From positions 1 to 64,000 of the forward strand of contig NZ_JANCLU010000002.1 in assembly GCF_024294805.1 (NCBI RefSeq): 64,000 bases of DNA, written 5' to 3'. Of this stretch, positions 1-10,247 are shown one piece after another. The notes under the pieces were generated by a model. That model was not told the DNA's origin, did no database searches, and was given only the letters and a program-made list of their open reading frames with translations. This stretch comes from Alsobacter ponti (GTDB lineage Bacteria; Pseudomonadota; Alphaproteobacteria; Rhizobiales; Beijerinckiaceae). Numbering within the stretch: position 1 is the first letter of the stretch; each line of letters begins with the position of its first letter. Made by a program: the position numbers and the translations under genes.

Positions 1-76
1 CCGAACTCGGCCGTTAAACTCCTCCGCGCCAATGGTACTATGTCTCAAGACATGGGAGAGTAGGTCGCCGCCAGGC
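1..76 (+). rRNA. rrf: 5S ribosomal RNA, 3' part
   Basis: The window opens inside a 5S rRNA. The stretch with CCGAACTCGG near the start and the closing GGGAGAGTAGGTCGCCGCC segment match the 3' half of alphaproteobacterial 5S rRNA. The 5' half lies before the window. A tRNA-fMet about 100 bases downstream is the usual tail of an rrn operon in this class. The 3' end is placed by similarity to known 5S ends and may be off by a few bases. Confidence 0.9.
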
Positions 77-175
77 CTGCCAAGGACAGTTGTGAACATC
101 TCGACGAACCCCGCCACCCATCCCCGCCGCGCCGGAACCCGAGGCCCCAAAGCCCCGAAACCGGTCCCAAACTGC

Positions 176-1858
<1,683 letters not shown>

Positions 1859-2096
1859 CGTCGCGCTCCGCTGGAATCAACGAAGTGAGTCTGGCCGGAA
1901 GGTAAGTTGATGGGAAGGGGCTGCCGGCGGGGTGCTGGAATCTGCGGCTGCAAGGATGTGCGCTCGAGTGTTTGCGCTGGTCGAAGCCAGTTGAGATGCA
2001 TTCAGCCGTGCCCGGGATGATATAAAGGCGCGGAATCAAGAGCGCGCCAGCCTTCGTGGAAATGGCGCCCAATCCAACGGGAATCACGGGGGGTGT

Positions 2097-3314
2097 ATGG
2101 CCCAGCGAAGCGGCCGCGCGGATCTACCATTGCACGGCGGCAGGGTGCCGGCCTGGTTGGGCCAACGCATGTCACGCCTGGGCGCGGTCATCGGCGAAGC
2201 CATTATCCTGCATTACGGTCGCGACGAGTTCCTGCGCCGGCTGGCCAACCCATTCTGGTTCCAATCCTTCGGCGCGGTGATGGGAATGGACTGGCATTCC
2301 TCGGGCATCACCACCAGCGTGATCGGTGCCCTGAAAACGGGACTCTCACCACGGTCGAGGGAGCTGGGTCTGTACGTCTGTGGCGGGCGCGGCTCGCACT
2401 CTCGCAAGACGCCAGCCGAACTCTCGGCCATCGGGGACAGCGTAGGATTTGAAGGGTCGGAGCTGGCGCGAGCAAGCCGGTTGGTCGCCAAGGTGGATAG
2501 CGCGGCCGTACAGGACGGCTTCCAGCTTTATCTGCACGGATTTATCGTCACGGATGACGGGCATTGGGTTGTCGTCCAGCAGGGGATGAACGGCGCGCTG
2601 CGCCAGGCAAGGCGCTATCATTGGCAGTCTGAAGGACTGACCAGCTTTGTCGACGCGCCACATGCGGCCATTGAAGGCCGCAGCAGCGGAAATATCGTCA
2701 ACCTCACGGACAAGCGCGCCAGCCACTCAAGGCGCGCCCAAATCGACATCCTGGGTACACTGGGTCCTGACGGGATCGCACGGAAGGTCGCGGCCCTAGC
2801 CGATCGCGCGGCGCCGGAGCCGGCGAGTTCCAGCCAACTTCTGCTGCCGCACCTCGTCATGCCAAGCCATCACGACGTACGAAGCGGTGATGTCATCCTC
2901 CGACGCCTGCACGGGGCACTGGCGGCCGCTGCCGAGAATGGACCGCGAGACTTCGCTGACTTGCTGCTCACGCCCGGCGTCGGCGCAAGGACGGTGGAGG
3001 CGCTCGCGATGGTGGCGGAAGTTGTCCACGGGACGCCATACCGCTTTGCCGACCCGGCCCGTTTCTCGCTGGCCCATGGCGGAAAGGACGGGCATCCCTT
3101 TCCTGTACCGCTCAAGGTCTTTGACGAGACGATCCGGGTGATGAAGTCCGCAGTCTCACAGGCTCGGCTCGATAATTCCGACAAGCTGGCCGCTTTGCAA
3201 CGATTGGACGAGCAGGCCCGCAAGCTCGAGCGCACCGCATCAGGTCCGACTTTCGAAAGCTTCCTGGACCGGGAGAAAGAAGCATCGGCTGATTATGACG
3301 GGCGAACGGTCTGA
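2097..3314 (+). CDS. DUF763 family protein
   Basis: 405-residue member of the DUF763 family, found in archaea and scattered bacteria; its function is not established. Family hallmarks are clear: RADLPLHGGRVPAWL at the start, DEFLRRLANPFWFQ (about 45-58), GMDWHSSGITTSV (about 62-75) and YVCGGRGSHSRKTP (about 92-105). The second half holds a short helical stretch, LLTPGVGARTVEALAMVAEVVHG, resembling a helix-hairpin-helix. The ATG follows a G-rich stretch that can act as a ribosome binding site. No signal peptide or membrane segment is seen. Placed beside the recombinase it may be island cargo. A DNA-related role is only a guess from the helix-hairpin-helix-like part. Confidence 0.85.
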   Translation: MAQRSGRADLPLHGGRVPAWLGQRMSRLGAVIGEAIILHYGRDEFLRRLANPFWFQSFGAVMGMDWHSSGITTSVIGALKTGLSPRSRELGLYVCGGRGSHSRKTPAELSAIGDSVGFEGSELARASRLVAKVDSAAVQDGFQLYLHGFIVTDDGHWVVVQQGMNGALRQARRYHWQSEGLTSFVDAPHAAIEGRSSGNIVNLTDKRASHSRRAQIDILGTLGPDGIARKVAALADRAAPEPASSSQLLLPHLVMPSHHDVRSGDVILRRLHGALAAAAENGPRDFADLLLTPGVGARTVEALAMVAEVVHGTPYRFADPARFSLAHGGKDGHPFPVPLKVFDETIRVMKSAVSQARLDNSDKLAALQRLDEQARKLERTASGPTFESFLDREKEASADYDGRTV

Positions 3315-3374
3315 AGCACGAGATCAGAGCAGGCGCGCAATCGGCGCTGTCGAGGTTGAATGTTGGGCAACCGC

Positions 3375-4148
3375 TTAATCTGCCAGCTGAATCCAGACCG
3401 GCGCATGATCGCTAGCCTTCTCCCAGCCGCGGACGTGCTTATCAACGCCCGCGTCCCGGACTTGGTTATGCAATGCGGGGGCCGCTAACAGGTGGTCGAT
3501 CCGAAGCCCAGCATCGCGCCAGTATGCGTTTCGGAAGTAGTCCCAGAATGTGTAGATGCGCTCGCCGGGATGAAGCGTCCGCAGGCAATCCGTCCATCCT
3601 TGAGCGACGAGTTCGGCGTAGGCGTCGCGGACCTCCGGGCGGAAGAGGGCGTCATCGCGCCATCGCTCCGGTTTATACACGTCGAGGTCGGTCGGCATCA
3701 CATTGAAGTCTCCGGCGAGCACAGCCGGAAGATCGTCCGAAAGCAAGTCGGACGCATAAGATTTCAGTCTGTCGAACCAGCGCAGCTTGTAGTCGAACTT
3801 CGGCCCGGGAGCCGGGTTGCCGTTGGGCAGATAGATGCAGCCCACGATCACGCCACCTACGACGCCTTCAATGTACCGGCTCTGCACGTCATTAGGATCG
3901 CCTGGCAGTCCGCGGCGCAGTTCGTGCGGTACGGCGCCCTTCGCGAGCAACGCGACACCATTCCAGCTCTTCTGACCGTGCCAGATCGCGCCGTACCCCG
4001 CCTCTTCCAGAGCGTCCACCGGAAACCGCTCCTGAGGGGCTTTGAGCTCCTGCAGGCAGACCACATCGGGCTTTGCGTCTTCAAGCCAGCGCAGGAGGAC
4101 AGGCAGCCGTCCATTCACACCGTTCACGTTGAAGGTCGCGAGCTTCAA
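3375..4148 (-). CDS. xth: Exodeoxyribonuclease III
   Basis: Mg-dependent exonuclease III / AP endonuclease of base-excision repair, about 257 residues as usual for the family. Motifs of the endonuclease/exonuclease/phosphatase fold are present: LATFNVNG, VCLQELK with the metal-binding Glu, GDFNVMPTDLDV, and WRDAGLRIDHLL...SDHAPV with the catalytic Asp-His pair. The reading frame runs back to 4178, but the start chosen is the TTG at 4148. It gives the canonical KLATFNVNG N-terminus and sits 7 bases after a perfect GGAGG; no ATG is placed as well. Monocistronic, convergent with DUF763. Confidence 0.93.
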   Translation of the reverse strand: MKLATFNVNGVNGRLPVLLRWLEDAKPDVVCLQELKAPQERFPVDALEEAGYGAIWHGQKSWNGVALLAKGAVPHELRRGLPGDPNDVQSRYIEGVVGGVIVGCIYLPNGNPAPGPKFDYKLRWFDRLKSYASDLLSDDLPAVLAGDFNVMPTDLDVYKPERWRDDALFRPEVRDAYAELVAQGWTDCLRTLHPGERIYTFWDYFRNAYWRDAGLRIDHLLAAPALHNQVRDAGVDKHVRGWEKASDHAPVWIQLAD

Positions 4149-4568
4149 TCTAATGCCTCCGGAACCAGTCGATCCCACGGAGAATGGCTCCGTCGCCGTG
4201 TCGTTCCGTCCGGCCGCCAGGAGGCAACTCAGCCTAGGGCGCGGCCCAACTGCACCAACTCGGGTGGTCGCCAGGAAAACTTACATCCCCTTAGATCTCC
4301 CCTGCTCGAAACTGCGCGCGGCGAAGGGGGATCGTCTCCTTGCTTGCCGAGCCCTTCGCACGTGGGCTGACGGGGGTTGCGGTGCCGCAAGCTATTCGCG
4401 CCGTAGCCAAGTGGGGTGTCAAACGGCGTTGAACTTTGACTCCTGATCGGCGCGCAAAATTTGCACGCCGGTCTACACCCACCGGAGGCGACCTCACGCC
4501 ATTTTCCAACACGACCCGCGACGGCACCTGTCGGCGAAGACAGAAACTCTAACCAGCCAAACCATTGG
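4149..4568. other. Intergenic stretch without a recognised gene
   Basis: About 420 bases between exonuclease III and the next minus-strand gene. A 78-codon open frame on the minus strand (4291-4527) shows no family motif and no convincing ribosome binding site. The stretch should contain the xth promoter. Confidence 0.4.
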
Positions 4569-5294
4569 CTACTTCACCAGCCATTCAAGCTTCAATGTGA
4601 TTAGGCCGCCGGCGACGCCGACCACCGTCGCGAGCAGAACGAGGAGACGCCAGTTCTCGCGCATTTTGAATCGACCGACACCCTGGCCAGTGGCGAACGA
4701 CGCCGCCGGAAAGATAAAGCGGGCGGTCCAGTTTATGCCTGACCAGACAAGGAAGACACCGGCCATTGTCTGCCACGCCGTTGTAAGAGAGGCCCTCGTT
4801 GCGTCCGAGAGGCTTCCCGACATTGTCATCAGCATGCAAACGCTAGATAGTATCAGCAACGCTCCCTGACTGCCGCTTTCTACCCCTTTCAAGTATGGCG
4901 TGCGCGAGACTATCGGAGTCCACCACATCCGCGCGGCAGATATGATTGAGTCAATCTCTGACGTGAGGTGAAGCACCGTCCTGTCTTCACCAGTTACCGT
5001 GTATGAGACCTTGCCTCCGTATTCCTCGGCATCTCGGAAAGTCAATTCGATCCTTGGGGACTGGGAATAGAGCGAAGAGGCCTTAACCTCTTCGATCCGC
5101 CGCTCCTTTGTGTTTGGAAATTTTTTCAACTCGTCGAAGCTATTTGTCGAGATCTCGGTGTCGTCGGACATGTTGAACACGATAGACGGCTGAAGGCCGT
5201 CGCGTGCGAACAGCTCGGCAATCCGGTCAATAATTTCGCTTTCAATCTTAAAGGCGATGTACCGGTCTACAGTCTTCCGAGTCTCAATGGCCAT
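4569..5294 (-). CDS. Hypothetical membrane protein with three C-terminal TM helices
   Basis: Family not recognised. The first 130 residues are soluble and moderately charged. The C-terminal half carries three hydrophobic segments: GALLILSSVCMLMTM, TMAGVFLVWSGINWTARFIF and LLVLLATVVGVAGGLITL. A GTG at 5306 would add four residues. The ATG at 5294 is preferred because AGGTGG lies 8 bases upstream. Its codon use is less GC-biased than its neighbours, which fits acquired DNA. Function unknown. Confidence 0.7.
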   Translation of the reverse strand: MAIETRKTVDRYIAFKIESEIIDRIAELFARDGLQPSIVFNMSDDTEISTNSFDELKKFPNTKERRIEEVKASSLYSQSPRIELTFRDAEEYGGKVSYTVTGEDRTVLHLTSEIDSIISAARMWWTPIVSRTPYLKGVESGSQGALLILSSVCMLMTMSGSLSDATRASLTTAWQTMAGVFLVWSGINWTARFIFPAASFATGQGVGRFKMRENWRLLVLLATVVGVAGGLITLKLEWLVK

Positions 5295-5722
5295 TTGGGA
5301 ATCCACCTATACCGCCGCGCCGCTCACAGCGCGGGCGAGCGCTCATAATACGGTCTTCGATGGCTGTGGCAGAAGCCCCGTATTGGCTGAGATCATCTCA
5401 GGTGACTTATGCTGGAAGCTGGCGACAGTCTGAATCGGCACGGTCTCGAGCATGATGGAAACAATTGATGTAGGGCGCAAGGCGGAAGGACAACAATAAC
5501 GCCGCCTTCAGGCAAGTTTCGCTCTATAAGCACCTCGCTGGCCAGCTCCCAAGGCACCCTGTGCGAGCGCTGCCATTTACCCGGCCCGGTTTGCTTCATA
5601 GTCCACCACTTGAGGAGAAACTCCAAACTGCTACGTCAGCTATCCGGCTTGACGTGAACGTCTTCTTCTGGCGCCAGGTAGACTCCTGACCGCCAGCGTG
5701 AGCCGTGGACGCGAGCTCTTCG
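5295..5722. other. Intergenic stretch, no supported gene
   Basis: About 430 bases before the met operon promoter. A 77-codon minus-strand frame (5393-5626) has no recognised motif or convincing ribosome binding site, and may be debris. Nothing else was recognised. Confidence 0.35.
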
Positions 5723-5775
5723 TCGTTCGAAAAAACGAACGAATAGGTTGACATACCGGACGTCCGGATTAGATG
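5723..5775 (+). promoter_or_regulatory. Candidate metNIQ promoter with palindromic operator
   Basis: A perfect TTGACA (5748-5753) is followed after 16 bases by TAGATG (5770-5775, four of six consensus bases). The spacer holds the 12-bp palindrome CCGGACGTCCGG. Just upstream is an inverted repeat TCGTTCG (5723-5729) / CGAACGA (5736-5742). Position and symmetry suggest a repressor site controlling the methionine importer; the regulator is unknown. Confidence 0.5.
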
Positions 5776-5843
5776 TTGGGGCAACAATCCCGAGGAATGG
5801 GCCTGCTCTGGCAGCGTCCCGCCGAACCTGGATCCATTTCGCT

Positions 5844-7016
5844 ATGTCTGCCTTGGCCTCCACGGCCCCGCCGGCCCACCTCTTTTCGGTCACGCCGGAC
5901 CGGGCTGTCTCCGCATTGTCCGCGAGCCCTGCGCCCGCCATCTCCGATCGGGCGCCGACTCGCAAAATCCGCACGCTCGTGGCCTTGGAAGGCGTTGGAA
6001 AGGTGTTTGCTGGGCGGCGCGGCCAATCTCCGGTCGCCGCTCTAGAGGACATCGACCTTAACGTTGCGGACGGCGAGATCCTCGGGGTAATCGGCCGTTC
6101 TGGAGCCGGCAAGTCTACGCTGATCAGGCTCGTCAATGGCCTGGAGCAGGCCACCTCCGGCCGGGTTCTGCTGGATGGGGTCGACGTGACCGCTCAGCCG
6201 GAATCCGCCTGGCGGCAGGCGCGGCGCGGCATCGGCATGATCTTCCAGCACTTCAACCTGCTGTCCTCGCGCACGGTGTTCGACAACGTGGCACTCCCGC
6301 TCGAGATCGCTGGCGCGTCCCGCGGCGAGGTCGCCCCTCGCGTAAAGGAGTTGCTGGCGCTCGTCGACCTTTCCGATAAGGCGGGTCGCTACCCAGCCGA
6401 ACTGTCCGGCGGCCAGAAGCAGCGGGTGGGCATCGCCCGCGCGCTCGCCACGCGGCCGCGGCTTCTGCTTTGCGACGAGGCCACCTCGGCCCTCGATCCC
6501 GAGACCACCCGCTCCATTCTCGCGCTGCTGGCCCGCGTCAACCGGGAGCTGGGCGTCACCATCCTGCTCATCACGCATGAGATCCCCGTCATCAAGGAGA
6601 TCTGCCACCAGGTCGCGGTGATCGAGGGCGGACGCATCGTCGAGCAGGGCGATGTATTTGAGGTGCTCACGCGGCCCGCACATCCTGCCACACGCGCGCT
6701 GGTGTCTTCGGTGGTCGGCGTCGAGTTGCCGAAAAGCGTGGCGGACAGCCTGCTTCCGATGCCCGTCCCGGGCGGCCGGACCGTGCTGCGCATCTCCTTC
6801 ACCAGCGAGAACGCCACCGCGCCCGTCGTGAGCCGGATCAGCACCGTGGTCGGCGTCGACCTGAACATCCTCGCGGGGCGCATCGACAGCATCGGCGAGC
6901 GGCCGTTTGGCGTGCTGGTGGTGGCCGTTCCCTCCCATGGCCCGGCGCTCGCCGCGGTGCAGGCCTCGCTGCGAAGTCTCGCCCTCGAAACGGAGCAGCT
7001 TGGCCATGTCGCCTGA
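5844..7016 (+). CDS. metN: Methionine ABC transporter ATP-binding protein MetN
   Basis: ATPase of the D/L-methionine importer MetNIQ at the inner membrane. The ABC domain carries Walker [11 protein letters not shown]-loop FQHFNLL, signature LSGGQKQRV, Walker B LLLCDEATSALDP and the switch His in LLITHE. A C-terminal NIL domain (about the last 80 residues) is the methionine-sensing regulatory domain typical of MetN. The frame is open back to 5748, but that upstream TTG is the -35 box, so the ATG at 5844 (390 residues) is chosen. The N-terminus is still about 40 residues longer than usual, so the true start could be further in. metI overlaps its end. Confidence 0.93.
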   Translation: MSALASTAPPAHLFSVTPDRAVSALSASPAPAISDRAPTRKIRTLVALEGVGKVFAGRRGQSPVAALEDIDLNVADGEILGVIGRSGAGKSTLIRLVNGLEQATSGRVLLDGVDVTAQPESAWRQARRGIGMIFQHFNLLSSRTVFDNVALPLEIAGASRGEVAPRVKELLALVDLSDKAGRYPAELSGGQKQRVGIARALATRPRLLLCDEATSALDPETTRSILALLARVNRELGVTILLITHEIPVIKEICHQVAVIEGGRIVEQGDVFEVLTRPAHPATRALVSSVVGVELPKSVADSLLPMPVPGGRTVLRISFTSENATAPVVSRISTVVGVDLNILAGRIDSIGERPFGVLVVAVPSHGPALAAVQASLRSLALETEQLGHVA

Positions 7017-7671
7017 AATCATCCGCCTGATCGCGCAAGCGACGCTCGACACGCTCGCGATGGTGGCCGCCGCCGCCGGCCTCGGCACGCTTCTCGGGCT
7101 GCCGATCGGCGTTTTTCTCGCCACGAGCCGGACCGGCGAATTGCTGGCGGCGCCCCGGCTGAACCTCGGGCTCGGCATGCTTGTGAATGTGACGCGCTCG
7201 ACGCCGTTCATCATTTTGGTGGTCGCGATTATTCCCTTCACAAGGCTGATCGCGGGCACTTCGATCGGCACCGGCGCCGCCATCGTGCCGCTCACCGTGG
7301 CCGCCACGCCGTTCATCGCGCGTCTTGTCGAGGGCGCCATCCGCGAGGTCGATCACGGCCTCGTTGAGGCCGCCAGGGCGATGGGCGCAACGCCGCTCGC
7401 CATCGTGCGCAAGGTGCTTATCCCGGAGGCGCTTCCCGCCATCGTCCTCGGCCTCACGCTGGCGATCGTCAGCCTTCTCGGCTTTTCGGCAATGGTCGGC
7501 GCGGTCGGCGGCGGCGGTCTGGGGGACCTAGGAATCCGCTACGGCTACCAGCGCTTCATGCCCGACGTGATGCTCGTCGTAGTCGCCGTTCTCGTGATCC
7601 TTGTCCAGGCGGTGCAGACCGTCGGGGACCGCCTCGCCCGCCGCCTCAACAAAAGGCTGCGAACCGCCTGA
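7006..7671 (+). CDS. metI: Methionine ABC transporter permease MetI
   Basis: Inner-membrane permease of the methionine importer, 221 residues, about five membrane helices. The cytoplasmic coupling loop (EAARAMGATPLAIVRKVLIPEALP) is characteristic of MetI. The ATG at 7006 overlaps the metN stop by 11 bases, indicating translational coupling. A GGAG lies 12 bases upstream. A longer open frame from 6907 is antisense to sense and lacks family similarity. Confidence 0.94.
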   Translation: MSPEIIRLIAQATLDTLAMVAAAAGLGTLLGLPIGVFLATSRTGELLAAPRLNLGLGMLVNVTRSTPFIILVVAIIPFTRLIAGTSIGTGAAIVPLTVAATPFIARLVEGAIREVDHGLVEAARAMGATPLAIVRKVLIPEALPAIVLGLTLAIVSLLGFSAMVGAVGGGGLGDLGIRYGYQRFMPDVMLVVVAVLVILVQAVQTVGDRLARRLNKRLRTA

Positions 7672-7704
7672 CGATCGCGTCGGGCCTTCCAACGGAGTCA
7701 AGTC

Positions 7705-8493
7705 ATGTCCATCCTGAACCGCCGCCTCGCGCTGGCCACCCTGGCGCTCGCCCTTTCGACGCCCGGCTTGGCGCAGTCGCAAGTCGTGCGCATCGGCGTC
7801 ACGCCGGGGCCGCACGCCCAGATTATCGAGGTCGTCAAGCCGATCGCCGCGAAGAAGGGGCTCGACCTCAAGGTGCTCGAGTTCTCCGACTACGTCATTC
7901 CCAACCAGGCGCTCGACGCCGGCGAACTCGACGCCAATTCGTTCCAGCACCAGCCCTACCTCGACAACCAGGTCAAGGATCGCGGCTACAAGATCGAGAG
8001 CGTCGGCCTCACCGTCAACTTCCCGTTGGGGATCTATTCGTCGCAGCACAAGTCCTGGAACGAGGTGCCGGATGGCGCGACGATCGCCATTCCCAACGAT
8101 CCAACCAATGGCGGGCGCGCGCTCCTGCTGCTGCAGGAGAAGGGCGTGATCAAGCTGAAGCCGGGCGTCGGCTTCAAGCCTTCGGCGGTCGACATTGTCG
8201 AGAACCCGAAGAAGCTGAAGATTGTCGAGATCGAAGCCGCCCAAACCCCGCGTTCGCTGCCGGACGTGGCAGCCGCGGCGATCAACACGAACTACGCCGT
8301 AGACGCGGGCATCGATCCGGCCAGCGCCATCCTGCGGGAGGACGCGAAGGGCCCCTACGTCAATGTCATCGCGGTCCGCTTGTCGGACAAGGACAAGCCA
8401 TGGGTGAAGGACCTGCTCGCGGCCTACCACTCGCCCGAGGTGAAGGCCTTCGTGGAGGAGAAGTTCAAGGGGACCGTCCTGGCCGGCTGGTGA
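7705..8493 (+). CDS. metQ: Methionine-binding periplasmic protein MetQ
   Basis: Substrate-binding protein of the MetNIQ importer, 262 residues. A Sec signal peptide ends near GLAQS (about residue 25). There is no lipobox cysteine, so unlike the E. coli protein it is probably soluble in the periplasm. The NLPA fold is shown by RIGVTPGPHAQI, ELDANSFQHQPYLD, IAIPNDPTNGGRALLLLQ and ALINTNYA-type segments. The start is supported by GGAG 7 bases upstream. Third gene of the met operon, 33 bases after metI. Confidence 0.94.
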   Translation: MSILNRRLALATLALALSTPGLAQSQVVRIGVTPGPHAQIIEVVKPIAAKKGLDLKVLEFSDYVIPNQALDAGELDANSFQHQPYLDNQVKDRGYKIESVGLTVNFPLGIYSSQHKSWNEVPDGATIAIPNDPTNGGRALLLLQEKGVIKLKPGVGFKPSAVDIVENPKKLKIVEIEAAQTPRSLPDVAAAAINTNYAVDAGIDPASAILREDAKGPYVNVIAVRLSDKDKPWVKDLLAAYHSPEVKAFVEEKFKGTVLAGW

Positions 8494-8542
8494 GGGACTA
8501 TCGACCCGTACAACGTGAGATAGCTTCGCGCCGCGTTCCTGA

Positions 8543-9025
8543 TCAGGAAGACGTCTTCCCCCTGCGCCGCGTCGTCGACGATTTGCGCGCGGGAGCCGGT
8601 TTCGGCTCCTGCGCCACCACCTTTTTCCGCATCTGCCCCAACCCCAGTTCCTTGGCGATCTCCGAGCGACGAGCGGCGTAGCTGGCGGCCACCATCGGGT
8701 AGTCCTTGGGCAGGCTCCACTTGGCCCGATACTGATCGGGCGTCATGCCCCGCACCCCCAAATGCCGGGTCAGCGTCTTGTAGTGCCGACCATCCTCGAA
8801 CGAGATCAGGTAGTCCCTGGTGATCGACTTCTTGATCGAGATCGGAGGGGTGGGGTGCTCAACCGGCATCTCGATGAAGGGAGCCGCGGCGCGGGCGAGG
8901 GCAGCATGCACATCCCTGATGACCCTGGAGAGGTCGGCCGGGCCGAGCGCGTTCTTCGCGACGTAGGAGGCGACCAAGTTCGCCGTGAGCGCGAGAAGGT
9001 CGATGTGCTGGCCGTCGTCGCCCAT
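8543..9025 (-). CDS. Ros/MucR-family transcriptional regulator without zinc cysteines
   Basis: 160-residue relative of Ros/MucR, DNA-binding regulators of exopolysaccharide, virulence and mobile-element genes in alphaproteobacteria. The N-terminal helical part (DLLALTANLVASYVAKN) and the core RHYKTLTRHLGVRGMTPDQYRAKW are clearly MucR-like. In classical members a Cys-x2-Cys or single Cys sits just before FKTLKRHL. Here that place reads YLISFEDG and has no cysteine, so it cannot bind zinc in the usual way. The C-terminal tail is Lys/Arg-rich. It lies between metQ and the recombinase module, both convergent or downstream. Confidence 0.9.
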   Translation of the reverse strand: MGDDGQHIDLLALTANLVASYVAKNALGPADLSRVIRDVHAALARAAAPFIEMPVEHPTPPISIKKSITRDYLISFEDGRHYKTLTRHLGVRGMTPDQYRAKWSLPKDYPMVAASYAARRSEIAKELGLGQMRKKVVAQEPKPAPARKSSTTRRRGKTSS

Positions 9026-9152
9026 GGTCGGTGGTCCCTTGCTCCGGCGTTTTCTGAACCTTGATCGATCCGCTGCCCTGCCATGTCAACGCTGGCCGGG
9101 GTGGGTCACCGCCATTCTGCTCGCCGAAGCGGATCCTCATTGTCGCGGGCGT

Positions 9153-10247
9153 TCACGTCGGCGACCCCTTTCGCCGTTTCTCCAGCACCTCTGTCAACTG
9201 CTGGTGCGCCTGACGCCGCTTCGCCCTGACATAGTAATCCTCCGTCGTCGCGTAATCGCGGTGTCCGAGGAGAGGGGCGGCTGCGCGGACCTCGTCCGGC
9301 CGCTCGATGCCGAGGGTCGTGGCGGCGTTGTGCCGGAAGGCGTGCAGGTTGACGCTGATGCCGAAGCGCTCCTTCGTGTGCAGGGCGACGCGGTCATAGA
9401 TCGCCATCTCGGTCAGGGGCGAGCCGTCGGTGGAGACCCACAGCGCGTTGCCCACGGGAGCCGACCAGCGTCCCGTCAGGCCTGCCAGGTAGGGGCGGTG
9501 CACGTCCAGGTAGTGCTGGAGCGCCGCGGCCAGGGATTCAGGCCAGAGGCACTCCAGCGGCGTGTGGGTCTTCATGTCGTCCTCGTGGTCGAGGATGATG
9601 AACCACAGATCACCGTGCTGGCGAAGTGACCGCCCCAGCTCCAGTTGGGCGATGTTGCGCCGGCGCAGGGGCTCGAGCGCAAGCGCCGCGATGAGCAGGC
9701 CGTCGCGATAGAGGCTGGCGCGCCGACGTGGCGTGGAGGCCGTGGCCGCCTCGTCCATCAGCGCCAACCCCACATCGAGCAGCTCGTCCGAGCCGACCAG
9801 CTTGGCGTCCTTGTCGCGCGCCGGCACATGGCGCGCGCGGATCGAGGCGGCGATGCGGCTGATGAACGACCAGTCGCCGTCAGAGTCCATGACCTTCGCC
9901 ATCTCGCCGAGCTCCTGGAGGCGGCACTGCAGAGTCTGGGTGCTGTTGCCGAGGCTCTCGAGGTGCTGGACGTAGGCGCCGACCCGCTCCCGCGTGATGC
10001 GCGCCGCGGGCGCTTCAGAGAGCGATTCCGGTGAGGCGAGCGCGAGGTAGGTCAGCCATCGTCCGTAGCCCTTCTCGACCTTGGCATTGGACCGGGAGCG
10101 ATGGTGTGCACGGCTGCCGCCCTCGTCGAAGACGCCGACGGGCTCGAGCGCGGCCCGCCACAGGATCTTGTCCGGCTCGGGCCACGCCTCGACCTTCATG
10201 CAGGTGCGCTCCGGCGCCTTGCCGCGACCGTAAGGTCCCCCGCTCAT
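9153..10247 (-). CDS. Tyrosine recombinase / integrase (second of pair)
   Basis: 364-residue phage-integrase-type tyrosine recombinase. The N-terminal SAM-like DNA-binding domain spans about residues 45-160. The catalytic domain shows the Arg in ALEPLRRRNIAQLEL, the His-x2-Arg box LHAFRHNAATTLG, LLGHRDYATTEDYY with the second His, and the nucleophile Tyr. Its ATG overlaps the stop of the longer upstream recombinase by 4 bases (ATGA), so the two are co-translated and probably act together. Confidence 0.88.
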   Translation of the reverse strand: MSGGPYGRGKAPERTCMKVEAWPEPDKILWRAALEPVGVFDEGGSRAHHRSRSNAKVEKGYGRWLTYLALASPESLSEAPAARITRERVGAYVQHLESLGNSTQTLQCRLQELGEMAKVMDSDGDWSFISRIAASIRARHVPARDKDAKLVGSDELLDVGLALMDEAATASTPRRRASLYRDGLLIAALALEPLRRRNIAQLELGRSLRQHGDLWFIILDHEDDMKTHTPLECLWPESLAAALQHYLDVHRPYLAGLTGRWSAPVGNALWVSTDGSPLTEMAIYDRVALHTKERFGISVNLHAFRHNAATTLGIERPDEVRAAAPLLGHRDYATTEDYYVRAKRRQAHQQLTEVLEKRRKGSPT

